64,000 bases of DNA from Fagopyrum homotropicum (Eukaryota; Streptophyta; Magnoliopsida; Caryophyllales; Polygonaceae), in the NCBI GenBank assembly GCA_033239125.1, contig BSWB01000001.1:27059501-27123500 (forward strand). Direction: 5' to 3'. Positions within the stretch are counted from its first letter, which is position 1. Each line of letters starts with the position of its first letter. Shown in pieces: positions 11,872 through 22,287 of this stretch. The notes beneath the pieces are model-generated. The model was not told where the DNA came from. It did not search any database and was given only the letters and a program-made list of their open reading frames with translations. A program made the position numbers and the translations under genes.

Positions 11872-13745
11872 CTCTCGCAATAAATACGGGTGAAAATGTC
11901 GGACATACCAATGTATGTACCGTGTCGTGTCCTGCCATGGGGCATACGCATACAAAGTACTCTCAACAGATCTCAAACACACGGACAAATAACGGGTCTC
12001 CCACATGTACATCTCGGGTGAAAAATCTAACATATAAGTCCTCCCCGAGTTTGGCATATGCCTACGTACTAGTACAATAGGTGAGAGGGGGATGTCCTGG
12101 ATCCGTCCAAATTGTCGAACGACCCTCTCTGGCATATAAGCCTCAAATATCGAGCCATATCTGATATTCCCTCTATACATGGACACTTCTAGGTGTCCTT
12201 CCCATCGCTAGACCTGCCAGAGTATGAGAACCACATAACGCCAGCGGCGTCCATGCTCTCTAAGACACCACGGATATGTGATAAACGTCTCTCTAAAGCA
12301 CATCCATACGATATGCAAAGCTGTCAATGCCTATGGGGTCATTTCTACTACGACGCCCCATGTTCGGATGAACCTCAAAACATGGGAAATACGTAGAGAT
12401 CCAATGTTGGAACCAACATGTACAAATGTTAATTCAAAATAAACTTTTATTTTGAAAGAAAAAAAGAGGCATAAATATCTTACCAATATGAGCGGACTAA
12501 ATCCGGCCATCTACCTCGTATCAGTGCGCGAGCCCTCCCTAACTGTCGATATACGTTAACAAGGGTGGAAGTGCCCCGTGCCAATTGATGAGTGCGTGTA
12601 TGATCTCGAACGAAGGTCAAGAGTTCCCACTTGACCTTGTTGCCCGTCTTGTCCATAAAAAGTGAGTACCCGAGAAACAACAATAGCCACGAGACACAAT
12701 CGCTTCTGCAGGCTCCCTCGATCATTGTCTGCATCCTGTACTCTATATTTGTTGTGCGAAATCCTCTATTCACACGGATCTGATGCCACTCAGCCTCTGT
12801 CCAATCCCCGAATAAATGTTGTGCCGTTTCCCATATATCCGGCCACGAATAAAAAGCTCCCACGTCAGGTCCATCTATGCAAAGTCCGGTAATGTGAAAC
12901 ACATCATGCAATGTGATGGTCATCTTCCCAAAAGGCATGTGAAATGAGTTCGTCTCGGGATGCCACCTCTCTACAAATGCATGGATAAGAGTATGATCCA
13001 CATTGCTCATCTAGATCGTGAATAATGGACGTAACCCCGAGTTATCAACTATAGTCCGCCACCCTGCATCTACGGGAGTGTCCATATGCGTATGTAGCAA
13101 GCTATTCATGGCCGCACTAGTCCTCTGGACTCTACGTACATCACTCTATTAAATAAAATAAATATTATTAACAATATTGGAAGTTGTGAATGTTTTTTTA
13201 TTAGTATAATGAATAGAAACTTACGTTTGCCTCCGGATCAATCCAAATAGTTCTCGCTTTATGCGTCCCGTAATCTACCAATATATCAGTGGCGAGAGGT
13301 TGTTCGGTATGAGTATCGAGAATATCGTTCGGCCATACATCTGTTGGATTCACATCGGGTTGCGAAGCATAACCCGATGGTCCAACAAATGACGGACCCG
13401 CATCCATCGATAGATAGTGAGATGAGGGATGAACGGTGGAGGGTTGCACTAATGATTCTTGATAAGTAGACGATTGAAATTGGTCCTCTTCAACATACTC
13501 CACGTTTATATCAAAACCCATTTCACGCTTGTCTCGGGCGGTTCAGCAGGTTGAGGTTGAGTATTTGGATCGATATCCTCTCCGAATATAGTAGAAAAAT
13601 ATGGGGATGAGATTGGGGGTGTACGGATAACTAAAGTGTCTAGAAGATATGTAGGAGAGACGTCGAACCTAAGATATAATAAATCGTTTGTGTTTTGTGT
13701 CGTGGACGGCTCTCCTATAACTATTGTTGGGTTGCGACCCGACAT
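11806..13745 (-). pseudogene. Plant mobile domain (PMD, MAIN/MAIL1-type) protein pseudogene
   Basis: Minus-strand blocks form a plant mobile domain protein. ORF 13010-12480 has the hallmark N-terminal PMD run: HAFVERWHPETNSFHMPFG, then MTITLHDVFHITGL, and later the DWTEAEWHQIRVNRGF type helices. A GT donor near 12482 and a downstream block (about 12400-12190, partly out of frame) precede the C-terminal block 12186-11806 (PERVVRQFGRIQDIP). Upstream, 13745-13201 encodes two overlapping frames of unclear function, the second ending YGTHKARTIWIDPEAN. Lesions: an in-frame TAG just before the ATG at 13010, further stops between 12400 and 12190, and a frame change near 13510. PMD genes occur both as host genes and inside MULE and gypsy elements. 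The tail-to-tail placement with the MULE transposase suggests a transposon origin. Confidence 0.7.
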
Positions 13746-13951
13746 ATAAATAGTACGTCGGTTTTGGAAGTTTCTACTAAGCTGTATATTTAATAATATA
13801 GAACAACAATAAGTAAATATATAAATAAATAATAATTTGCATGTAACATATTAAAATCTATAATTGCATGTGGAAAATTATAAATGCATGTAAGAAATTA
13901 AAATCTATAATTGTATGCACAAAATCTATAATTGTATGTGAAAAATTATAT
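13746..13951. other. AT-rich spacer
   Basis: No gene is seen. It contains the start of the short TATAATTGCATGT repeat field that flanks the next MITE. Confidence 0.4.
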
Positions 13952-14250
13952 GGGCAATTTTGGTAACTAGACTTTTTTGAAAAACTAAAGTAGTAACTAG
14001 GCATTTTAATGTTTCAATTAAGTAAATGTACCCCAACCTTTTGTATTTATTTTCAAACTCTACACACTCTTCTCTTAAGGGGTACATTTACTAAATACAA
14101 AACTAGAAAAAGCCTAGTAAACCAAATTGTTTCAAATAATTATATTTGCATCTAAGATATTAAAATCTATAATTACATGTACAAAATCTATAATTGCATG
14201 GAAAATACTAAAAATTGTATTTGCATGTATAAATTTACTAACTTAATCCA
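13850..14250. repeat. Short degenerate tandem repeat (AAAATCTATAATTGCATGT unit)
   Basis: At least five imperfect copies of a unit resembling AAAATCTATAATTGCATGT lie on both sides of the MITE at 13952-14137. The MITE therefore inserted into an existing minisatellite-like field. Confidence 0.6.
13952..14137. mobile_element. 186-bp MITE with 8-bp target duplication
   Basis: An 8-bp direct repeat AATTATAT flanks the element (13944-13951 and 14138-14145). The ends are imperfect inverted repeats: left CAATTTTGGTAACTAGAC, right (reverse complement) CAATTTGGTTTACTAGGC. A second inner inverted pair (AGTAAATGTACCCC near 14020 against GGGGTACATTTACT near 14079) makes the whole element able to fold. There is no coding capacity. 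The target duplication is AT-rich, so the exact boundary is less certain than for the other elements. Confidence 0.6.
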
Positions 14251-14274
14251 AAAAACACATAGTTGCATGTAAAC

Positions 14275-15300
14275 TTACATTTTATCTAAAATATAGTAAT
14301 ATAAATTACTAACTTCATTTTACTACCTTACATTTCATCAAAAATCTACATATATAAATATACCAACATAAATTTTATCTAAAATTTACTAATGTAAATT
14401 TCATCTACTATATATTAATATAAATTTACTAACTTCAATTTTATCTACAATATACTAATATAAATTTACTAACTTAATTTTACTAACTTACATTTCATAA
14501 AAAAAAAAAACTACATATATAAATATGGTAAATGTTCAGGTACGGTTCACTTTTTACGGTACGGTTGTGCGGCTGCGTGTGCGGTTGACACGTGTCCAAA
14601 AAAAAAAAAAAATTCAGGATCGAATGAAAATTTTTTGAACTACCATGTTATAAGTTTTGCACTATTCTCTTATAAACTTTGAACTATTCTCTTATAAACT
14701 TTGAACTATTACTTTTTAATATATTATATCAAATTATTTATAAACTAATCGTTTATATATTATGAACTATTTTATTATAATTCATGAACTATCATTTTAT
14801 AAGTTATGCAGTATCATTTATAAGTTTTGCATTATGAACTATTCTATTATAATTCATAAACTATCCTTTTATAAGTTATGAAGTATCCCTTTATAAGTTT
14901 TGAATCATCATTTTCATTCGTTTCTTGAAAAAATAAAATAAAATTGGGACACATGTCAACCGCACATGCAGCCGCACAACCCTACCAGAATAATGTGCCT
15001 TACGTGAACAACACCCATATAAATATAGCAACATAAATTTCATCTAAAATTTACTAATGTAATTCATCTAATATATACTAATATAAATTTAGTAACTTCA
15101 ATTTTATCTACAATATACTAATATAAATTTACTAACTTAAATTACTAACTTAATTTTACTAACTTACATTTCACCTAAAATCTACAAATATAAATATACC
15201 AACATAAATTTCATCTAAAATATACTAATGTAAATTTACAAATTTAAATATCTTCTAAAATATACTAACTTAATTTCATATAGAATATACTAATATAAAT
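14275..15300. repeat. AT-rich tandem repeat, period about 165-171 bp, interrupted by a MITE
   Basis: A block beginning CTACATATATAAATAT and containing ACATAAATTT, TACTAATATAAATTTACTAAC and ACTTACATTTCA recurs with starts near 14346, 14511 and 15182. With the inserted MITE and one duplication (500 bp) subtracted, the spacings are about 165 and 171 bp. A partial copy precedes 14346. This size is satellite-like but only about three to four copies are present. Confidence 0.65.
14517..15025. mobile_element. Mutator-like MITE (14526-15016) with 9-bp target duplication
   Basis: The 491-bp element has roughly 75-bp terminal inverted repeats. Both ends share TTGTGCGGCTGC, TGTGCGGTTGACA and TGTCC when the right end is read in reverse complement. 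A 9-bp direct repeat ATATAAATA flanks it (14517-14525 and 15017-15025). Long inverted repeats with a 9-bp duplication fit a non-autonomous MULE. The interior is a run of degenerate TTATAAGTTTTGAACTAT-like units without coding capacity. Confidence 0.7.
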
Positions 15301-15722
15301 AGAAGTGAATATCTAAAGAATCCTATATGCTCCTACTAGAAATCACTTATTACAAAAAAAAAAAAAAAAAACCTTTTTTACTCGCATTGAAATTGCATGT
15401 GTGGATTGCTAATATAACAAATATTCATCTTGTTTCAAACTGATTTTGTAAAATATTATTTCGTTTGTAACATGGTTATACATCAATTCAACTTAACACA
15501 AATGAATATACTTGGTGACGGTTTTTGTTACAAACAAACATACATATTGAAAAATTACTAAAGGGGATGACAATCGCATCATGAGAGTGTTTTTAGATTA
15601 TATTGGTGCCCCCAAATGGAACTCCTAAAATGGAAGTTTCACTGGACTTGGGTTATATTCAATAGTCCATTTGTGAATTGGGCTTCCTTTTTGGGCTCAT
15701 GTACCATGTGCTTAAGAACCAA
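15301..15722. other. AT-rich intergenic DNA
   Basis: No gene or repeat boundary is supported. A GGTGCCCCCAAATGG stretch near 15605-15620 resembles a DNA-transposon end, but no partner was found. Confidence 0.4.
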
Positions 15723-16859
15723 CTGCATACTAGGGGTGTTCAGAAATTATCCGATCCGCCAATAATCCGAGAATCCGACTTAAGGATATCCGACAATTAC
15801 TCGATCCGATGGAAAGGTATCCGTATCCGCTTCGATCCGGGAAAAATTTCGGATATGCGGATTGGATACGGATCTTATTTTTTATATACCCGGATACCCG
15901 GATATCCGTTATCCGATTATATATTTAACATTAATTGAAATGTATTACAAATGTTGAACTGGCTGAGTTGGTGAGAGGGAGTGCCACATTCATTCGTTTT
16001 TCCTGATGGTCTAATGTTCGAGTCTCTCCTCGCCAACTTTTTTTTGCAATTATTTTATACAGAAACCCTAATTTTTTTGCAGCCGACACTCAAAACAAGA
16101 CACGAATCCCACAGTGACTCTCTAATTCTCTATTCCTAACTCTCTAAGGAGGTGATGGCGACAATCTCTCAACCTCTCGGCCCTCTCTCGCTTGCATCGG
16201 CTCCGAGTCTCCGACGACTCCGACCATCCGTCTCTCGCAAGTTGCAACCTCTCTCGCAGTATCGCCTTCATCGGCTCAGGCGCTCAGCTCCTCGTCTTCG
16301 ACCTACAGATGCTCAACCCTCGACTTGTAGACGCTCAGTGCCTCGACCTGCACTGTAGACGCTCAGCCCCTCTCTTCTACTCTCTCGTCCTTCGCCTTTG
16401 TCTCCTTTGTTGTGCCGATTTGCTGCAACTCTATCACAGTACCGACCTGCATGCTTCAACCCTCAATCTCTTTGATTTGTTGTTAGTAGTTTATTTATAC
16501 ATTGTAAAATTCAATCTGAATGTTACTTATTCATGGTGTTGATTTGCTGTTACAAAGTGTTGTGCTGATTTGCTGTTACTCATACCACTTCAATCTAGTT
16601 TGATTCATGGTGTTGATTTACTGATTCATGATGCTGATTTGCTGTAAACAACATCTGTAAATTACGAATGTAGTTTTTTTTCCGGATCACTCGGATGTCC
16701 GCTGTCGGATATCCGATCCGTTTATTCTTCTCGGATCGGATATCCGACAACTTACGGATCGGATCCGGATACCGTTTTCACTCAAAAAAATTCCCGGATA
16801 TCCGATTTTGGATATCCGAACGGATCGGATATCCGGGAATGAACACCCCTACTGCATAC
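15723..16859. mobile_element. Non-autonomous hAT element (15731-16851), GGATATCCG-rich ends
   Basis: A perfect 8-bp duplication CTGCATAC flanks the element (15723-15730 and 16852-16859). The terminal inverted repeat is TAGGGGTGTTCA at the left and its complement TGAACACCCCTA at the right. Both subterminal regions (about 15750-15915 and 16680-16840) are packed with GGATATCCG and GGATCGGATATCC units in both orientations, which are probably transposase-binding sites. The interior has no transposase. It holds a tRNA-like stretch and a promoter-like, CT-rich segment with an AAACCCTAA box near 16065. Insertion borders are exact. Confidence 0.9.
15957..16040 (+). other. tRNA-derived (SINE-like) stretch inside the hAT element
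   Basis: TGGCTGAGTTGGTGAG (about 15960) resembles an RNA polymerase III A box and TGTTCGAGTCTC (about 16015) resembles a B box, about 50 bp apart as in a tRNA gene. The stems do not form a canonical tRNA by eye. It may be a SINE head or tRNA relic captured by the hAT element. Confidence 0.35.
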
Positions 16860-16910
16860 TACGTGCCTCAATTCCCAATCGACTTCCATTTTAGAAAACA
16901 AGTATATAGT

Positions 16911-18017
16911 TAAAAATACGAATTTGGATCCTCTCCCTATATTTTCCTCCTAATATTTATCCAATAAGATAATCTCAACTCTTGAATGAGATAAATGGCC
17001 ATGATAATGATAAATTGAATTATTAAAAAAAAACTCAATTAAAAGATTGTCTTCTTCTGCCAAAAAGAAAAAACCCAAGCAACCCTTAGAAATTGAAGTC
17101 GATCAAGAAAGGGAAGGGAGAGGGGACTCAGGTGACGATCATACTTAAACTCCGATGACCGCGAAAATAATAGGGTTCACAGAGTAACATCAACCCTTCT
17201 TCCTCAACAACCTTTCTCATAGTAACAGTTTTCGCGCCTTGTTCCTATATAACCCCACTGATACTCGAACAGCTTTCTTCCTCATCTCTTCATCTTCCCC
17301 CAAACACCCAAAAGATTTTTCCTTTCCCTAAGGAAGAAACCCAACCCCTGAAATTCATTCCATCAACAACCCTTTTCTTGGTTCTTCATCCAGAACCATG
17401 ACGAAGATTCATGACTCTTTCCGGCGACTCCTCCCCTGTTTCACTGCCTCATTAAAAACTTCAACAACCACCGTAACCTCCGCCAAGAAAATCCTCAGCA
17501 CCAACCCTGCATTTCGAATCAAGTAAACCCTTCTTCCTCAATCTCAACCCTGCATTTCGAATCAATAAAGTGCAAATCACCATTGATTTGGAAGGTCGAG
17601 GTGGGATTTGACTTCAAAAGCTTTCGTTTGATGAGGAGGAGACGCTGGAAACTGAAGAGGAGGTTGATGAAGCATCTTGGTTGTTGTTGTTGTTGCGGTG
17701 GACTCTGTCTCGGACTCTGCTAGTGGTGGAGCTGCTGGTGTTTGTTCGACGGCGATGGTGGTGATGAGATTTTGTGAATTTGATGTCGTCTCCCTCTCGC
17801 TTTCCTTTCCTGATCGACTTCCATTTCTAAGGGATGCTCGGTGTTTGTTTGTTTTTTTTGCAGAAGACTACAAAATGCAATCTTTTAATTGAGTTTTTTT
17901 TAATAATTCAGTTTAACATTAGATCATGGCCATTCATTTCATTTAACGGTTGAGATTATCTTATTAGGTAAATATTAGGAGGAAAATATAGGGAGAGGAT
18001 CCGAATTCTAAAAATAC
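16911..18017. mobile_element. Pack-MULE (16920-18008) with long inverted repeats and 9-bp target duplication
   Basis: A perfect 9-bp duplication TAAAAATAC (16911-16919 and 18009-18017) flanks 1089 bp. The terminal inverted repeats exceed 100 bp. Both ends read GGATCCTCTCCCTATATT, then TTCCTCCTAATATTTA and AATAAGATAATCTCAAC, with a CTCAATTAAAAG stretch at the inner edge. Instead of a transposase, the interior holds gene-like sequence: a CTATATAA TATA box near 17247, a CT-rich leader and an ATG-initiated frame. Gene-fragment capture between MULE repeats defines a Pack-MULE. Confidence 0.88.
17398..17526 (+). pseudogene. Captured gene 5' end inside the Pack-MULE
   Basis: A 42-codon ORF starts MTKIHDSFRRLLPCF and ends NPAFRIK, after a TATA box (about 17247) and a 5'-UTR-like leader. 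The GGC..CGTAA context and GC-richer codons differ from the AT-rich surroundings. About 40 bp downstream the words CCTGCATTTCGAATCAA are repeated, so the captured piece was rearranged. A further gene-like stretch (GATGAGGAGGAGACGCTGG, near 17630) follows. The parent gene is not recognised. Confidence 0.45.
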
Positions 18018-19182
18018 GTGTGCATGTGCGCTCGTACAAATATAACCTTTAATTTACAGTCCATTGGGCTTTAACTAAACCCTTTTTTCCAAGTGTTTCT
18101 CCCGATAATATTTATAGGGTGTTGAGATAATATTTATAGGGTGTTGATATCTTTGGGCACCCATTTTGTTTGGAGAAATCCTATCTACCATGTTATCTTG
18201 CCCTTGAAAAATGGTGAGAGCATGAAGAAGTTGAACTTGATTTCCAACATTGTATATCTTCACCAAGCCTTCTTGTTCTTTCCTTCTTGTGAGAGAATGT
18301 TGACCTCTCTTGTTGCTTCAAGCTTTGTTTATATACCCCATACTTATCTTATACTTCCTTAGCAAGCAATGCACTTACGAGGGTGAGTGGGATGAGAGTC
18401 TCTATCATTTGAGTTGTCCCTTCCTTGATCAAACAATCATCACTATACCTTGTAAGGCATCATGGAGCTTTCCAATGAGGTTGATCATGATGACCATATC
18501 AACAATCTCTTTTTATTTTCAAATCTTTTTCCTTAGTCTCTTTTAAAACAACTTTTTTAAGAGGCACTTCTAAACTTGACTATTCAAAGTTTGACTCTTC
18601 AATGCTTAGCTCTTTAATGCTTGACTCCTCCACAATCATCATCACTTATACTTGGTATGGAATAACTTGAGGAGCCTCAAGTGGTTTTGATGAACTTTCC
18701 ACTTGTTGAGAAAATTGTTGTTTAAGCATCTCTTGGTTATTTGAAACTGATTCCACTTTAGTGAGGAACTTCATCATCATCTCTAGATAGCTTCTTGTTC
18801 TCTAGCAATAAGCACTCCACGCTTTATTCTCCTAGCTTCCTTTCTTGAGCTAGTTGTTGCTCAAGCATCCATTGATTTTGTGCAATAGAATCAACCTTGG
18901 TATTGAGTTTCTCTAACATTTCTTTCATTTTAAAAAGAAACTCTTCGTTCTCTTCTTTTTGTTAGGCATTCCATCCATCATATTCAATTGGCTCATCATA
19001 TGCCTTTGTTCTTGTAGTCCACAAAGAAGCTACGCTATTATCTATCTCTTGATATACAACCTACAATCACAAACACACACACACACAAGTGCATCAACAA
19101 TAACAAAACACTAAAACTACTAGATAACTCTTCTTAAACAAAGTCAAGCTATCAATAGTCCCCAACAAAGGCTCAAAAAACT
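18018..19182 (-). mobile_element. Degenerate internal region of an old LTR retroelement (R0a)
   Basis: The minus strand shows gag/linker-like fragments around 18700-18950, for example LTKVESVSNNQEMLKQQF and a Gln/Asn/Met-rich linker, broken by stops and frameshifts. At its right end (about 19159-19176) the minus strand reads TGAGCCTTTGTTGGGGACT, which looks like a decayed tRNA-Asp-type primer binding site next to an LTR. A 22-bp unit (GATAATATTTATAGGGTGTTGA) is tandemly duplicated at 18104-18147. No intact ORF remains. Confidence 0.45.
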
Positions 19183-20509
19183 TGATGTGGGATAGGGCTA
19201 CTACCTCAAAATCACATATTATCGTAAGTGCATGGTCGTGTCAATGTGAGGATATTATTATAGCATCAACGTCGAATCACAAGGGACTGTGTATCCCTAC
19301 TTTTGTCTCAAGTTCAACTAAAAATGCTTGAATGTGTGAAATAAAATGAAAAGGGGTAATCAAGTGATCCAATGCTTAGATTTGGAGATAACAAGTTAAA
19401 GTAAAAAGATCAAGTATCAAAATGAGGAAAATGCTAGCTTTGGGGCTATTCTACCAAACCATATCTAGAAGCATGCTCAATCATGTTGTATTCAATCAAC
19501 AAGGAGAGTATTAAGTCACAAATACTAAGGTAGCATGGTATAAGGTGTGGTGTGCATTGTCGAGGTATTTGGCTTGTGTTAACTAGTGAGTATCACATGG
19601 TGTTTGCTATTTACGCACTAGTTGATCAAGTTTGACAACAACTTATGATTACATTTGACAATGCAAGCATCACATGGTGTCTGCTATTTGCTTGCTTCAT
19701 CTAACTTAACTATAGTTTGGACATTCACAACACAAGTATGTTATCCTTTTGGCCTAGCCAACAACACTCAAGCAATATAAACATCACAACATTGCACAAT
19801 CATCCTTGTATTACTTATTGGTCTCAAGTTAGATGATTGATTTATATATCACTTATTCATGGTTGGAAATATGCAATGCGGTATGAGAACAATCTAAATT
19901 TTCTCTAGTCTAGCTTCCGACATTCAAAATAAGTCCAAACATGAGATGAATCATAGATGATTTTGAGTCCTCCTATATGCTACTAAACATGCATTTGATT
20001 CTCCAACAAATCACAAACACGGCATAGAACACACTAACCTAGCATGATTTGGGTTTTCACCCCAAATCCTAGCAAGAGGACTACTCATACATCATGAAAA
20101 TTTTCGGCATAGTAATAGTAGAAATGAGACATAGTTGCAAAATAGACTTGAAATAATGAATATAGAAAAAAGAATGGAGTAAATTGGACTTCAAAAGATA
20201 AGGCAAAAACAAGTTGAAAATACGATCTATGATGATAAATAAGAAATAATACCAAGAACTTCTTCTATTTCTTCAATCCTTCGGCCAAAGTTTCTACAAA
20301 AGAGAGAATTTCTACTACTAAACTAAGAGAATTGTTTGAATGACTTGGTATGTGAATTGTGCCATTTACATTCAGCCAAGAGTCATATATACAAGCTTAA
20401 AATCTTGGTTCCCTTCAAAAGGGATCTTCAATCAAGTGCCAAGGAGTTAGTTAGGCAAGTGGTCCACACCGGCTGGCTACCTCGAGTGCTTTGTTGGACT
20501 TAGGTCGAG
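19183..20509 (-). repeat. LTR of old element R0a (truncated)
   Basis: Directly to the right of the decayed primer site the sequence begins TGATGTGGG and runs as AT-rich non-coding DNA to 20509, where another LTR (R0b) cuts in. It is probably the 5' LTR of a minus-strand Athila/Tat-like element. The distal end is missing, so the boundary rests on the primer-site position only. Confidence 0.45.
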
Positions 20510-21928
20510 TGCTATAATACCCCGCTAAATAAGGTACAATATTAATTTTTACAAGTTTTGATATAAGTCTAATTTATATAGGCTTATATTGTGTAAATAT
20601 TAGTTATTTTACATAATTATTCATACAAGTAGTAAATAAGGGGGAAATCCTATGTAGATATATATATTATGGGAATTTATTCTAATAAACTAAAATGGAA
20701 GGGACCTATTATGTAATAAATAGAAATGAAGGCTAGGTAGGATTGATTGTTGTATAACCATGCATGTATCCACGTAAAAATAGGCATCCTTGGCAAGGAG
20801 GTAGGAAGTCACCCATGCAAAGGTTAAAAAAAAAAGGGTTTAAGAAAAAAGGTAAATAGATGTCTTATTGGGTAAGAAATGAGTACTATATAAGGAGGGG
20901 AGAATCATCAAATAAAAGACACATGTATGAAGAATGGTAAATTGAGTTATACGCAGCAACATCCACTCGATCAAAGAAAATTTACGAGTTAAGACCCGAC
21001 CTAGCAAGAGTCTCTGTACGATAAGACAAGTGGGTTATAGTTATTTTAAATAACTATCATAATCGGTAATGCTTACATATTTATATATGTATTAGTGAAG
21101 TAATAATTATAGGTATATCAATCGAGATATGTAAAATTATATACATATATTTTTGTACTAGACTGACGTATATTTATTGGTTCAACAGTTACTTGATCGG
21201 TAAAGTGATAGTATACGAACCGATGAAAATGTGAAACGTGCGTCATTAAAGGGTGCGGACATTATGGGTAAATAATAATGACGGTTCGGCAGTATTATTA
21301 GAAATGTCCGTTGGGGCTTAGTGGACACCGGGAATTAGGTCGTCTAATTCCGATCTCGCTACCGGTAGGCGAATTTAGGAGTCATGGATTTACCAAGAGG
21401 TTCTCCAAAACTTTCCTTTCGGTTGATTAATGGTTAAAATCACACCAGATATCCACGGTGAAATTGCTAGTGTAACGCTAATGCAATTAAGTGCTCTCCT
21501 TTTAAATTGATTAAGGATTGAATGTCTTATAAGGTTGAAACTATGAATAGTATTTATTATATGATTTTAAGTTATTTTAAAAATTAGGTTAATCCAGCTT
21601 GCTAGTTTATCCTATAAACTGACACATTTTAATTTTTTTTTTTGTACTTTGATTTATTGGCAGGTTAAGGTGGGTAGGAGATGAAGTATTGGAAGCACAC
21701 CGGAGTTACACCTGATCACCTTTCACCCTCCCTTCGAAGTTTATATATATAACTACACTTAAATCTATGTTTTAATATATGTAAGTGACTTTAAGTTGAT
21801 GCATAATAAATCTGTTATTATATAACTCGTTGAAGTCTTGTTAATTAGCTTGAGGCAGATTTCAGTAGTATTACAGAAACCGCTGGCGTTGTAACAAACC
21901 TAGTACAATGTTAGACTAGGGTGTTACA
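20510..21928 (+). repeat. 5' LTR of plus-strand element R0b
   Basis: It starts TGCTATAATACCCCG and ends GACTAGGGTGTTACA, about 1.42 kb. It is immediately followed by TGGTATCAGAGCC (21934-21946), the primer binding site for initiator methionine tRNA. This matches the LTR/PBS pattern of Tekay-type chromoviruses and of R2. The element is truncated by R2 at 22288. Confidence 0.7.
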
Positions 21929-22287
21929 ATGGTTGGTATCAGAGCCTAGGCTTTATATACATATGATAAAATAGTGATAGTAATACTAAATAAGTAGTAT
22001 ATATACAAAAAAGTAATCGGACAAGGGTGTGATCATGAGAACTCCAGGTGTCATCTCTACACCTTAATTGTCTTGACTCATTTATTTTATTATTTCGTCA
22101 TATAATGGTAACAATTATTATGGTGTTGTAAAAAATTTATATGGCGAGATGCCAACTTCCAGTGAACAACGAAGAATCTTAAAGGGAAAGGCCATAAAAG
22201 TCGAACCATATACTCCACCTCCAACTCAGTGGTATGAATTATTTATTTTATGATTTCATCATATAATGGTAACAATTATTATGGTGT
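21929..22287 (+). mobile_element. Leader and broken gag start of R0b
   Basis: After the Met primer site there is a short leader and a gag-like fragment (about 22140-22240, with LKGKAIKVEPYTPPP readable). A segment of about 52 bp around CATATAATGGTAAC occurs twice, 161 bp apart (22079-22130 and 22239-22290). R2 interrupts the element here; the rest is not in the window. Confidence 0.45.

Noticed and set aside
10236..15620. GGGGCTGATATTAGCGCCC (10236) and GGTGCCCCCAAATGG (15605) as terminal inverted repeats of one MULE/PMD element
   Set aside because: The two ends do not align beyond a few bases and no 9-bp duplication was found.
15957..16040. A functional tRNA gene
   Set aside because: Only A- and B-box-like words are present; the acceptor and anticodon stems do not pair convincingly.
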